This document shows, one piece after another, positions 23,794-34,110 of a stretch of DNA of 64,000 nt. Numbering within the stretch: the first letter of the stretch is position 1; each line of letters starts with the position of its first letter. Where the stretch lies: positions 5,028,001-5,092,000 of the forward strand of contig OX419762.1 in NCBI GenBank assembly GCA_948567375.1, in the 5' to 3' direction. This DNA is from Lunularia cruciata (lineage: Eukaryota > Streptophyta > Marchantiopsida > Lunulariales > Lunulariaceae). Under the pieces are notes generated by a model that was not told the DNA's origin, ran no database searches, and was given only the letters and a program-made list of their open reading frames with translations. Both the position numbers and the translations under genes were made by a program.

Positions 23794-24205
23794 TATAACC
23801 ATATGGAGTTTAGCGACAAAGTTTGTTAAGACTAACAAAGTAGCAAATAGGACAAATTAGCCTAGAATATTCCAAAAGTATCTAGGAAACTTCTATGGGA
23901 AGCTTCTAGGTAGCTTAGCTTGCACCCTGAGTAGGTAGCTTCTAGAAGCTTCCAACTAGCTTAGCTTGCATGCCAAATAAACGACTTCTTAAAAAAAACT
24001 TCTTGAGAAGCTTCTCGGCTAACTTGGCTTACACTCCAAGAAAACAACTTAAGGAAGCTTCTTGAGAAACTTCTCAAGGCCTTGTATACTCCCTATCAAT
24101 ACCAAAGCCAAAACTCATGCTAGGCATTTGGAGTTTCACTCATTTAAGTGTCCCAATGTGATCTTCTATTCTCCTATTTCTTTCCTTGGTCTCGGGTCTT
24201 TTACA
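23794..24205 (+). repeat. 5' LTR of chromovirus A
   Basis: Aligns throughout with 29680-30093 and, reversed, with 3486-3898. It ends GGGTCTTTTACA just before the primer site; the start (expected TGTAACAATATGG) is mutated to GTATAACCATATGG. It carries heat-shock-type motifs, the best being TTCtaGAAgcTTC at 23940-23952. The TATA box region reads CCTATCAATA (decayed) near 24092. Confidence 0.88.
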
Positions 24206-24221
24206 TTGGTGTTAGAGTAGG
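24206..24221 (+). promoter_or_regulatory. Primer-binding site, initiator Met tRNA type
   Basis: TTGGTGTTAGAGTAGG immediately after the 5' LTR. Plant chromoviruses usually have TGGTATCAGAGC here; the three differences are all transitions. Confidence 0.85.
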
Positions 24222-24469
24222 AATAGGATGGGTGGAGTTTATGGACCACCAAATCCATTTCCGCCAAACCATTGGGATTTTTGTTTTTGGGTACTACCCA
24301 AGCATCATTTCACATAGTTCATCATCTCACGTTTTGGGCAGAAATTTTTGAATGAAATTACCTTGTCAAAGGAACCCTTGATAATTCCGGTTGTAACTTA
24401 TAGAAAATGATAAATGTGTTGCATTTATGTGTTAGTAAATTAGATAAATTAGGGGTAGTATGATAGAGT

Positions 24470-25385
24470 AGTAGCCATGTCAAAAATGCCTAAGGTTATC
24501 ATTGCTATGCAACAACAAATTGAGCACCTTACTCAATTATTGGATGAATGAGACCAACAACGACAAGAGCACGTAGAGAGAGCACTATTTCAAGGAGGAG
24601 AAGACCAAATCCAATTTACAAAACCCAAGGTATTTGATGGTAAGAATCTCTCAAGCACAATGGAGAATTTTGTATTTGACTGTGGATGTTATTTCAAGGC
24701 TAAAAATCTTCAAGATGAATGGAAACAAATTCTCTTACCTTCAAGCCAATTAGATGGAGCAACAAAGCTATGGTAGCAATTTCAAGTGGAGCAAGCTGAA
24801 GGGCAATTTGTTGCACTAATCCTAAAATGGGAAGAATTCATGGGTACAATAATTTGAGCGATTCCAAGTGATCAATGCCACACAAGCTGCACAAGATAAG
24901 TTGGCAAAAATGAAGCAAGTTGGTTTTGTAAGAAGCTACATCACACAATTCTAGAACACCATTATGCAAATTCCAAATATAATGGATGGTGAAGCTCTGG
25001 ATCAATTTGTGAGGAGCTTGAAGTCACGAACCAAATTAAAAGTGACTATGCAAGAGTCAAAATACTTGGAAGAAGCCATGCAGCTAGTAGAGCACTTTGA
25101 TTCTTTGGTTGCAACAACTTGGTTTTGACCTCAACCTTCACAAAACCAACTAGCACATTACACACATATGGATGAGCTGATACTAATGGAGATTGATGCC
25201 ATCCAATGGAAACCACTTGGTACAATGGATCAAGAAATATTGTGGCAAAATGGATGTTACTTTTATCGTTGCCAGATTGGACATCGTATTGCTAAATGTA
25301 CACTCAAGAATGTACAATCTTGACAAATTGCCCAAATAGAGATTGTGGAGCAAAATGATCAGGAAAACAATGGATCTCAATAAGA
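24470..25385 (+). pseudogene. Gag remnant of chromovirus A
   Basis: Plus-strand pieces: KPKVFDGKNLSSTMENFVFD near 24625, LPSSQLDGATKLW followed by a stop where Trp is expected, FVRSLKSRTKLKVTMQES and a knuckle-like C-x(4)-C-x(3)-H-x(4)-C (CYFYRCQIGHRIAKC near 25256). A retroviral knuckle is C-x(2)-C, so the spacing is damaged. A frameshift separates the first and second halves at about 24850-24900. Confidence 0.7.
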
Positions 25386-25457
25386 TTTTGAGCTGCCTAT
25401 TGTGAACTTGATTAGTTCCAATGGGATCAAAAGGTCAACCTATGCAAGTTTGCTTCA

Positions 25458-25760
25458 TTGCAAGGTATGATATCTGATTGTGGTTGTAGGATTTTGGTTC
25501 ATTGTAGAAGTTCAAAGAATTGGATATCTATGCAATTAGCAAAGGAATTGAGTATTCTTATCAAGCCAGTAATTGGAAGTAGATTGATGATGCCGGATGG
25601 TAGACAGGGTTTTGCATACCGTACCTTGCATTTGGTTACCTTCAAGATTGGGAAGGAGTATTTGGAGTGTATGAGGTTTGTAGTGGCACCTGTACACTAT
25701 TATGTTATTTTGGGTTTGCCTTGGCTTGAACATCATAAGGTTCAATTTGATTGGAACTGA
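25458..25760 (+). pseudogene. Retropepsin-like protease remnant of chromovirus A
   Basis: An open 100-codon frame: SSKNWISMQLAKELSI, RLMMPDGRQ, VVAPVHYYVILGLPWL then EHHKVQFDW. The ILGLPWL motif and the following W are typical for Ty3/gypsy proteases. The catalytic D-S/T-G should precede SSKNWIS; here the text reads VHCRSS, so the active-site Asp is lost. Confidence 0.75.
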
Positions 25761-26084
25761 TGACAAATTAAAGGTAGGAATTTCCAATTAGGTTGTCTGG
25801 CACTTTTGAGTAAGACACCTAAAAATAGTCAATCCCAAGATGAGAATTTTGTCAAGAAAGCAATCATAGAGCAAGCTTTGAAGAAAGATAAATCCCTAGA
25901 TGGGAAATTTGCTAGTGAAGTAGCTATAGTGCAAGCTTTGGAGGAAGATAAGTCTCTTTTGCGGTATGGATCAAGTTGATTGCATAAGGAGAACCTGAGG
26001 AGGGTCAGGAATCTCATCAAGCAATGATTGATTAAACAGTTCAAGAGTTTGCGGACGTGTCTCTAGATGATTTGCCAAATGGAT

Positions 26085-26790
26085 TACACTCTGATCATGG
26101 TATGCACTTCAAGATTGAGTTCTTGCCAGGGAGTACTCCAATGAGTAGACCAATATATTGACTCTCACCAAAGGAGTTGGAGGAGTTGTGAGCAAGACTT
26201 ATGGAGTTGTTGGATAAAGATTTCATACAACATAGTACATCTCCTTAGGAAGCACCAATACTATTCATTCCAAAGAAGGATGGAGGACTTCATTTCTATA
26301 TTGATTACCGTGAGCTTAATAAACAAATGGTGAAGAGTGCATACCTCTTGCCTTGAATTGATGACTTACTTGATCAATTGAGTGGAGCATGATACTTCTC
26401 CAAGTTGGATCTTTGCAACGGTTATTGGCAGATCCCCATTGATAAGGAGGATCTGCAAAAGAGTGCCTTTTGCACAAGCTATGGGCATTTTGAATAGAAG
26501 GTCTACATTTTGGGCTCACTAATGCTCTAGTAGTCTTCATGGATCAGATGCATTGGGTGTTGGATGGACTATTGGATTGGAATGTGTTGGTGTTCTTGGA
26601 TGATATCTTAAGCTATAGCAAGACAAAGGCATAACAAGTGAATCATGTGCAAGAAGTCCTAAGACAACTATGATAGTGGAAATTTTATTGCAAGAAGTTG
26701 AAGTGTGCCTTTTGGTAGAAAGAGGCTACCTTCTTGGGTCACAACATCTCATTGGAAGGGATCAAGATGGAAGAAGAGAAAATCAAGGCC
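26085..26790 (+). pseudogene. Reverse transcriptase remnant of chromovirus A
   Basis: Full RT domain: FLPGSTPMSRPIY, LSPKELEEL, ILFIPKKDGGLHFYIDYREL, YFSKLDLCNGYWQIPI with the first catalytic Asp in KLDL, SAFCTSYGHFE, NVLVFLDDILSYSKT with the catalytic DD intact in FLDD, and FLGHNIS. Stops replace conserved residues: TAG at 26246 for Trp in SPWGAP, TGA at 26354 for Arg in LPRIDD, TGA at 26390 for Arg in GARYFS, TAG at 26495 for Trp in HFEWK. Confidence 0.9.
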
Positions 26791-26989
26791 ATTACTAATT
26801 GGCCTACTCCAAAGGATGCTACAAAAATACAAGCATTAATGGATTGGTCAATTTTTACCAACGGTTCATCCATTATTATATCCATGTGACCACACCATTG
26901 ATTGATCTCTTGGGGAAGAACTTGAGCTTTCAATGGACCACCAAGCACAAAGAAGCATTCCGTAAGGTAAAACATATGGTGTCTTCAAA

Positions 26990-27382
26990 ACCCATTCTTC
27001 AACCATATGATCCTCAACTACCTTGTGTGGTTGATTTTGATGCTTCTAACTTTGGGATTGGAGCCATGTTGCAGTAGGAATTCCCAGATGGATTACATCC
27101 CATTGTCTTTGTGTTTCACCGACTAAATACAACTGAATGGAATTACTCTACTCAAGATTGGAAACAATTAGCAATGGTATATGCCACTAAGGTATGGAGG
27201 CATATCTCTTGGGGAAACAAGTAATCATGCAAATAGATCACAAACCCTTGTTTGTTGTCACATTACATTTGGAACACATGAAGAGTCGACATCATCAATG
27301 GGAGGAGCAACTCCAATTGTTTGACATCAAACTTGAGTACAAACCAGGTTGGTTCCATGTCATCTTTGATGCCCTATCATGA
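26990..27382 (+). pseudogene. RNase H remnant of chromovirus A
   Basis: VVDFDASNFGIGAMLQ followed by a TAG in place of the second Gln, then TTEWNYSTQDWKQLA, and after a frameshift KQVIMQIDHKPLF and EEQLQLFDIKLEYKPGWFHV. These are the D-A-S, E-x-N-Y and T/I-D-H-x-x-L landmarks of gypsy RNase H. Confidence 0.85.
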
Positions 27383-27589
27383 CAATCTGATTTGAAATCT
27401 CTTTCTTGCATCACGACAACTCTTACAACAATGACAATCTACTCTAAGGTCCAAAATGAGTTTAGGTCAGCTGTACAACAAGATCCTTTCTTTCATATGG
27501 TCCATGGTTGTCTTGAAACATGTGATAAGGAGTAAAACACCTTCTCCTTCAAAGAAGGCCTTCTATTCCATGAGTACTAGATATATGTT

Positions 27590-29130
27590 CTAGCCAAGAA
27601 TGATCTCCGACTTGTGTGCTTCCAAGAAGCCCATAACTTACCAATCATTGGTCACATGGGTGTGGACAAGACCTTGGGTACTCTCAAATGCCAATGGTGG
27701 TGGCCCAACATGACACAAGATGTTTGAGAGTTTATCCAATCTTTTGAGAGCTACGAACACAACAAGATCAACAACCAAAAACCAAGTGAACTCCTTCAAC
27801 CACTCCCCATTCCATCTGCTTAGTGGGAACATGTGAGCTTGGATCTCATCACTTCATGTAATACCAAGAGCTAGCCATATGATCCCAATATGAAATTCAG
27901 TATCATAACATCTAGAATGATGTTATACATGATGGAAAAAATATATCAGATAGAAGTATCACCAAAAGAGTACTTTTACTAATAGGGCAAAAACCAAAAT
28001 AGATTTGAAAATCTTAGAACCAATAGCTAGACATATGATTTAAAGGTGAGAATTGGTTTGGTAACATCTAGAAGGATGTTACACATGATGGACTTAATAG
28101 ATTAGAAAGGGGTATCACCAAAAAGGGACTTCTACTAATAGAGTAGGAACCAAAATATGCTTGAAATCTTAGAAGGCAATTTTGGAGGCCTAAATGGATG
28201 AATTAGGCCTAAAAAATGTGCAAGTCTTCCCCCCTCCCCCAAACAAAGGAAAGGCTGGCCTTTTCTCCCCCTGGTTTGTCTCATCTAGAGCTTTCCAAGA
28301 GTACATCATCCATGTGATTTTGAGATTCTTACAAGAAGATTCCCTAAAAGATGCACTTTGGTGAAAGCTTGTTTGACCAACCAGATAGGATCAAGACCAA
28401 CGTGTCACCCATCCAAGTAAGTAATCCAAGGGTGGAGCTTGCTGACATGTCACCTATCTATGTGCCTAATCCTATGGTGGAGCTTCCTTGAAGGAGATCC
28501 TCTTTGTCTATATAATAAAGAGAAGGTGCTCCTTTGAGGCATCGGATGCTTGAGTGTGAAATCTGTTTTTTCTTTGTTCTCTTGTCCTTGGAGTATTACA
28601 CATCCTTGCCCAACACAAAACAAGGTCACACAACAATCGTGGTGTTTGTGGATAAACTTAGTAAGCAAATCCATTTGGCGCCAACCTTTGATACCATGGA
28701 TGCTCCAACATTGGCATAGATCTACTTCAACACTATCTTCAAGCATCATGGATGCCTTGTTTACTCATCTCTAACCGTGATCTTCAATTCATTGGGAAAT
28801 TTTGGCAAGCACTATTCCAAATACTTAGCACCAAGCTTTCTTTGCCCATGGCCTATCATTCTCAAACTGATGGATAAACTAAACACACAAATTTCATCTT
28901 GGAGGATATGCTTTGTGCCTTTGTCAACATCCACCATACCAATTGGGATGAACGTCTTGCAATTGTGGAGTTTGCATAAAATAATTCCAAATAGGCAAGC
29001 ACCAGATTCTCTCCTTTCTTCCTCAATTTTGGCCAAGATCCACTTGTTTATGATGCCTTTCTTGCTCCTCCTCCATCTCATGTCCCTCATACTTCCACCT
29101 TCTTGACCACCATATCTGAATCCCTCCAAC
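27590..29130 (+). pseudogene. Integrase remnant of chromovirus A, split by an LTR
   Basis: The first part ends at 27856: IIGHMGVDKTLGTLKCQWWW, then a zinc site whose Cys pair is lost (SFESYEHNK), then WEHVSLDLIT. The second part resumes at 28601: SLPNTKQGHTTIVVFVDKLS, KQIHLAP. Joining SLDLIT to SLPN restores the family text around the first catalytic Asp. The remainder to 29130 is shifted and only patchily readable. Confidence 0.85.
27857..28600 (+). repeat. Family B solo LTR inside chromovirus A integrase, two-module form
   Basis: TGTAATACCAAGAGC ... GGAGTATTACA, 744 bases, TG...CA. Flanks CTTCA (27852-27856) and CATCC (28601-28605) each differ by one base from CTTCC, a likely decayed 5-bp duplication. 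The first ~170 bases occur twice in tandem (27857 and about 28020). No internal region remains, so it is a solo LTR produced after the chromovirus had settled. Confidence 0.85.
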
Positions 29131-29204
29131 AATCCAAATCTCATCTCCTTGTTGCATAGAATTGGGAGAAAAATATGTGGATCACCATTGTTGTAATCTC
29201 ACCT

Positions 29205-29645
29205 TTCAAGTCGGTGATAAGGTCATGTTCTCCTCTAGTAACCTACCCCTCCCACTTGGTACCCAATTTTGTAAACTCACCCCTAATTGGATAGGATCCT
29301 TTGATGTCACCCAAATTATCTCTCGTGTTGCTTAATGACTTGCCTTGCCTTGTTATATGCATATCCATCCTATCTTTCACATTTCCAAGTTGAAACCCTT
29401 TGTTCTTAACCCATCTTCTTTTTCCTCTTGTGTCCAACCTCCTCCTCTTCTTGTCCCTATCAATGATCATGAGGAGTATGAAGTTAATCGTATCCTTGGA
29501 TGTTACCACATTCAACAAGGCCACTGACAACATACAAAGAACAAAGTCCTTTGGAAAGGATATCCCTTCATGATGCCACATGGGAACCTCTTTCTCATCT
29601 CTAGAATGCACAAATGGCCATCCAAGAGTTTGAAGCTTCAATGGC
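29205..29645 (+). pseudogene. Integrase tail and chromodomain-like end of chromovirus A
   Basis: FQVGDKVMFSSSNLPLPLGT near 29209, NWIGSFDVTQIISRVA, then open from 29345: MHIHPIFHISKLKPFVLNP, and EEYEVNRILG with VLWKGYPFMM downstream. The Y-E-V-x-x-I-L and V-L-W-K-G-Y-P pieces are the first strand and the aromatic-cage strand of plant chromovirus chromodomains. One stop (TGA after QQGH) and minor drift break it. Confidence 0.78.
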
Positions 29646-29670
29646 AATGAGGATGTCACCAACTAGTAGG

Positions 29671-29679
29671 CGAGGGAAT
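29671..29679 (+). promoter_or_regulatory. Polypurine tract of chromovirus A
   Basis: GGCGAGGGAA just before the 3' LTR start. It has been interrupted by a C, presumably mutated from a clean purine run. Confidence 0.55.
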
Positions 29680-30093
29680 ATATAATAATATGGAGTTTAG
29701 TAACAAAGTAAGTTAAGGCTAACAAAGTAGCAAATAGAAAAAAATTAGCCTAAAATATTCCAAAAATATCTAAGAAGCTTCTTGGGAAACTTCCCGGTTA
29801 GCTTAGCTTGCACCCCAAATAGGTAGATTTTAGAAGCTTCCAACTAGCTTAGCTTCAGATGCCAAGTAAGCAACCTCTAGAAAGAAGCTTCCTGAGGAGC
29901 TTCCCGGTTAACTTGGCTTACACTCCAAGAAAGCAGCTTAAGGAAGGTTCTTAAGAAGCTTCTCAAGGCCTTGTATACTCCCTATAAACACCAAAGCCAA
30001 AACTCATGCTAGGCATTTGGGTTTCACTCATTCAAGTGTCCCAATGTGATCTTCCATTCTCCTATTTTTCTTTTTGGTTTTGAGTCTTTTAGA
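29680..30093 (+). repeat. 3' LTR of chromovirus A
   Basis: Same order of landmarks as the 5' LTR: ATATGGAGTTTAGTAAC, TTAGCTTGCACCCC, CTTGTATACTCCCTATAAAC (TATA box TATAAA at 29983), CATGCTAGGCATTTGG, GAGTCTTTTAGA. Clearly diverged from the 5' LTR by many single-base changes, so the insertion is old. Several GAAgcTTC blocks survive; the central triple is mutated (ATTTTAGAAGCTTC). Confidence 0.88.
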
Positions 30094-30395
30094 AAAGGCT
30101 TGCCCAAAGTCACTCCAAGACGGTGACTCCCTCTTGTGACCAACCATGCTGCTGGTAAAGAGAAGCAAGAGAGCCATAGAATGACCTTACAAAAGGAATT
30201 AGACTCACCAAGAATGCACAAGGCTCCTTAATCTCTCTAATGATGGATGCTTGAGAGATGCTATTAAAAGTATTCTCAACATCAAAGTGTAGGATGACCT
30301 AGTCCAAAGGAATATCTAAGAGTGCCTTGATGCTAGAGATATAGCTTCACAACCTCCAAGTGTAGCTACTCTAAATTGATGTAGACTTAGGTGTT
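30094..30395 (-). pseudogene. RLE-LINE reverse transcriptase palm fragment, displaced part of copy 2
   Basis: Minus strand, two frames: FRVATLGGCEAISLA (about 30385-30340), then IPLD-stop-VILHFDVENTFNSIS with SLIPFVRSFYGSLASLYQQH and a G-V-T-LGKP piece at 30100. The D-x-x-N-x-FNS box is the first catalytic-Asp motif of this RT type, and the final G-x(3)-LG piece corresponds to its QGDPLG motif. It abuts the 3' LTR of chromovirus A, and LINE copy 2 abuts the 5' LTR, both on the minus strand, so the chromovirus split one LINE. The F-A-D-D motif expected between the halves is absent, so about 50-100 residues were already deleted. Confidence 0.75.
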
Positions 30396-32351
30396 CTAGG
30401 AAGTGAGAACTATTTAGTGTCTCTCATGGACACTCTTCCTTTAAGAGTGAAACATATAAGGAGACTCTATCTTGGTACTACAAAATATTCTACTTGGAAG
30501 AAAATTTGACCATGTCAAATTATGTGATTATAAAAAATTCACTGTACTATACCATCTTTCAATAAATCAGATATGGTACAATAATAAAAGACTTAAAATA
30601 AATCTATATGTTCCAATAAATCCATTAAAAGTGTAATTATATATCTTGTACAACACCATGTTTGGTTCAAAACATTTTTCATTCCATAAATCCAGCTGGC
30701 CCATGTTTAACATGTTCACCCGTTAGTTCTCACCAACTTGTTTGAGGAGTTTACTCACTCACAAGTAGGAGGGCATAAATTAATCTGACATAATTGGCTT
30801 ATTTTCCTTCTATCTAAACTATGAAGGGCCAAACTCCTACTGCTACATGGCCAAGCCCCTGTGAATAGCAACTGAACACACCTTGAACTGGAATCAACTA
30901 AGGCAATAGAACCCTCAGCTATGCATAATGGGATTGTCAAATTTGTTTTTAGAGATGTTTGTAATTATCTCATGAAATGATAACAAGATAAAAGATGATA
31001 ATAAAATACATTGTAAGACTGCATGGAGTTATTTCATTAAGTTATTATACTCTCCAAAATCTTTGCAATTCTTTGTGAATTACTTGCACCAACATTCAGA
31101 CAAGTTTCCCATGTACTTCATTTATGAATCTATTCAGTAAATCAACAAATCATATATATATCCTTTTATTTTGACGGTGGTCACCAAAATCCAATATTCA
31201 TCTAGAAATTTTAAAGGTATTATTTTCACTTGGGCAAGATTAAAGAGTAAACTCAGTTATAGAAGCTTCTGTCAAAAGGTACATGATGTGGTGAAGAATC
31301 TTCTAGGACCTCCTACCCATTGGGTGCAGGTCGACATAATTACTTTTGTAGATGTTGTTGCACCTTACATGATGTGGTGATGGCAAGCCCTCCACAGGCA
31401 AAGTGCTTGATACAGGCAGGCATACAGGCAAGAACAATAGCAACCATTACCTCTAGGGGCAAGGAGGACCACTACGCATCCAGACTATCCTCAAATAGCT
31501 TTGTCTCTCCAATGACTAAGATTTACTAGGATCTACATCACCATTTTGATTGTCTCCTCATAGATGCAACACTTGGTTCTTTGCAGAGTAGAGGGGTGCA
31601 GGCCGTCTCTCCAGCCATGCTCACATCCTATTACCAATAGCGAGCATCAATAGTTGTGCAATGTAGTCAAGCGTTGGGTTTTCATCGACACATGGCTGCA
31701 GTATGTACACTGAGCACAACTGATGTCCTCTCTCCACTTACTAGACATACTCTTCGAGGATCTCTACTACACAGTTCATGAGTAGACCATCCACACTTTT
31801 TTTTATTTGGTGCTTGTTATTGAGGCATTTTTTCCCTTCATGTTCCTTCACACTCTACCTATGTTTGTCTTTGTTTTTGGTCATATGTGATTGTTGGGTT
31901 TGTGCTCTTCTTTCTTTTGTACTTGTTTGTGCCTCTGTACTCTTTTACATACATATATGATGGGCAGATGATGAGAATTCTCTTCAAGATATAAATAAAT
32001 ATGAGATTACGTTAATTGTATCACTATTGTAGAACGGCCCGTTGAATATAAACACTTCCAAGATCTGAGAACTTCCAAACAAGTCTTCACAAAAACTTCA
32101 TTAAACCCTTGTGCACTGTCTCAGTTTCAACTATACATGTAAGTTTGTAATATAATGTAATTTTAGAGAAACTAGACAGAAAAGGTCAAAAGGCAACATG
32201 TTCCTTTGTTGAAACAACTGGTGAAAGGTATGTATAGATTAGAATCTCATATTAAATGATCTTTAAGCACGTGGAATGTCGAAAGAGTATTAGTATTGTG
32301 ATAATCAAAACGTCAGTTGTACCAAAACCATCATTGTTCAAATCATCAAAG
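30396..32351. other. Intergenic, unassigned small frames
   Basis: AT-rich left half (30450-31150). The right half has two overlapping plus frames at 31171-31380 and 31320-31529 of 69 codons each, without recognisable motifs. Parts near 30396-30440 could be more of the LINE RT but are too decayed to read. Confidence 0.35.
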
Positions 32352-33700
32352 TAGACGACCGCGTAGGAAAACCAAAGGATGGGAAGACCCCATCAAGCCG
32401 TACAAGGGAGAGAAAAAAAATTTAACATGGGGCTAACCCCAATAGAGTCTATATGAGAAATTTGCCCCTAAGATATCCGAGCTATGCAAGTTGTATGGTC
32501 TACACACAACTGGAGCATTTGAAGAAACATCACCTAATGTGATTGCTCTCCTATGGATTGCACCAACCATTGCACTTTGTAGAGCAATGTACACATGCTG
32601 TATAAAATATGCTACAAAGTATGAGAGTGAGAGTGGTACCCCTTGACGCCTAACATGATAAGCTCTCGTGCACTCCTTGACAAATGTGTCAAATGTTGTG
32701 TCCATTGCTCCATATAACTCCAAGGCTAGAGGAACAAAGAGGCGACCTTGTTGCATGCCCCTATACTTTGAGACCTTGCGACCTGCTGCTGCACTTGCCG
32801 CCCATCCAAGAGGATGGGTAATCACTCCCTCCAAAACTATATCCCGTGTAGGGTCCGTAACCACAACATCCACTACTGTCATCTGATCATCTCGGACCAA
32901 GTATAAGTCTGCCCTGACACGTGTTGTCTGCAAAGCATAGCCCTCCAAGCCAAGTATCCACTCTCTCGTGCCATAGCAAACACTATATCCCTAATGGCAT
33001 CATGGGTATCTATCCTCTGTCCTCCAAAAGGACACTGTGTCTTGTGGACCACTACAACATCTAGTGTAGAACCACACTCACAAGTGAGTAATGAAGATGC
33101 AGATGGGTGGACCAAATCTAGGCAAAACCTCATCGTTGTAGAGAAAGTAGCTGGTGTGAGTTGAAATGCCCTAATGCACGGTCAAGCTAGGATCCAAGAA
33201 CTTGCACCCTTGTTGGAGCAAGAACAAAGACGTGCTCTAGTAGCCTGAGGAATGGAAGAGTTGACTAAGAGAGAATTTAACGTATACTCACATTGTTGCT
33301 CCATCAAGGAAGACTGTAAACCTCTAGTCCAATCTGACGATAGTGAAGCAAAACGTGGAAAATCCTCTCGTGCTCGTGTGATAGACAATCTCTCGTCTGC
33401 CACAATAACATCTGGAGAGAAAAGGATCCTCCCTCCACCTTTGTCACATAAGTTTCCAAAACCGACATATCAACAATCACAAAAGGAAAGGAAAGTAGAG
33501 GTGCAGAGAGAGCACAACTACCCAAAAATGTTATAGATACCGTCTCCTCCATAGATAGCAAGCAAACTTCACCACATGAGATCGACATAGCAGTTTGTCT
33601 ACATGCTAAATCCGCTATCACACCATCAAAAGTACTTGTTCCAATAATATCACCAATAACATTATTCAAATCTACACCTCATTGCGAAACACAAGCTACA
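32352..33700 (-). mobile_element. RLE-type LINE, 5'-truncated copy 3
   Basis: Minus-strand fragment covering the end of the RT domain, a Cys/His finger, the endonuclease domain and the 3' UTR with hairpin (32378-32394), ending at GCGGTCGTC (32355). It is the best preserved of the three long copies. The 5' edge is placed near 33700, where alignment with copy 2 and RT-like coding fade. Confidence 0.85.
32433..33690 (-). pseudogene. RT C-terminus plus zinc finger and restriction-like endonuclease, LINE copy 3
   Basis: Four overlapping minus-strand frames join into one protein tail. In order: LACRQTAMSISCGEVCLLSM with ITFLGSCAL (RT thumb); RARLCSCSNKGASSWILA; FSTTMRFCLDLVHP; CECGSTLD-x(4)-H-x(3)-C, a likely Cys/His zinc site; HDAIRDIVFAMARESGYLAW; RADLYLV then VVDVVVTDPT, and RKVSKY, which fit the R/KPD...D...K pattern of PD-(D/E)XK nucleases in R2-like elements; FVPLALELYGA; and YFIQHVYIALQSAMVGAIHR. 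Known in RLE-clade retrotransposons, where this nuclease nicks the target and the RT primes from the nick. A stop after SSWILA and frameshifts mean it is dead. Confidence 0.82.
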
Positions 33701-34044
33701 AGTATTAAAAAGGAGAGAATCCAACCACCGTGACGAGACTCACAATGTGGTCGTCCTTCAAGCGGGCTAACAACGTATCCACTAGTGTACTGTAGTTATC
33801 CATCGGCCTGCCGACCAGCTGCCTCCATTAGAATGAGCACACGTGGACGGTGTTAGCGTCTAGGAGGATAAAGCTTTAACTCGCCGGTAGCTTTGTATGT
33901 GGTGCCCTCAAGTCGGGATAGTCCACAGTAAACGGTAACTCCCTTGCACCTCGACCGAACTGTAGGCGTTGATATGGTAAATCCTGGTATCTTTCTCGCC
34001 TGCCGTCAAGTAGTTTTAGCACTTACGAGAATAGATGGGCTTAG
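33701..34044. other. CpG-retaining spacer between LINE copy 3 and the opposite tail
   Basis: GC- and CpG-richer than either side (for example CGTGACGAGAC, CTCGCCGGTAGC). No open frame of note and no match that I could see to the other islands. Confidence 0.35.
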
Positions 34045-34110
34045 ATAGAACCGGCTTGATGGGGTCTTCCCATCCTTCTTGTGATCTATGGGTCGCCTTT
34101 TCGCGATTCT
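34045..34110 (+). mobile_element. RLE-LINE tail
   Basis: GGCTTGATGGGGTCTTCCCA, then TCCTTCTTGTGATCTATGGG, then TCGCCTTTT. The hairpin is perfect. It lies 345 bases right of LINE copy 3 and in the opposite orientation. Confidence 0.8.

Larger units (their letters stand above)
23794..30093 (+). mobile_element. Chromovirus A (Ty3/gypsy), complete structure, decayed
   Basis: About 6.3 kb: 5' LTR 23794-24205, primer site 24206-24221, gag, protease, RT, RNase H, integrase, chromodomain-like end, polypurine tract, 3' LTR near 29680-30093. Target duplications AGAGG (23789-23793) and AAAGG (30094-30098) differ by one A/G transition. Domain order and the chromodomain-like tail mark the chromovirus branch of Ty3/gypsy. 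Integrase is split by a family B LTR (27857-28600). Stops are common and mostly explained by C-to-T changes. Confidence 0.9.

Noticed and set aside
33265-33536. Plus-strand frame with a CCHC-like knuckle (E-C-S-I-C ... K-E-D-C) seen in all three LINE copies
   Set aside because: The opposite strand reads collinear RT and endonuclease motifs (NKGASSWILA, FSTTMRF, CECGSTLD) through this area, so the plus frame and its conservation are a shadow.
7790-34110. TGATGGGGTCTTCCCATCC repeats as a transcription terminator or independent SINE
   Set aside because: The copy at 10886-11115 joins this tail directly to the LINE ORF end, and copies 1-3 have it at the same place, so it is the LINE 3' end. No tRNA-like or 5S-like head was seen.
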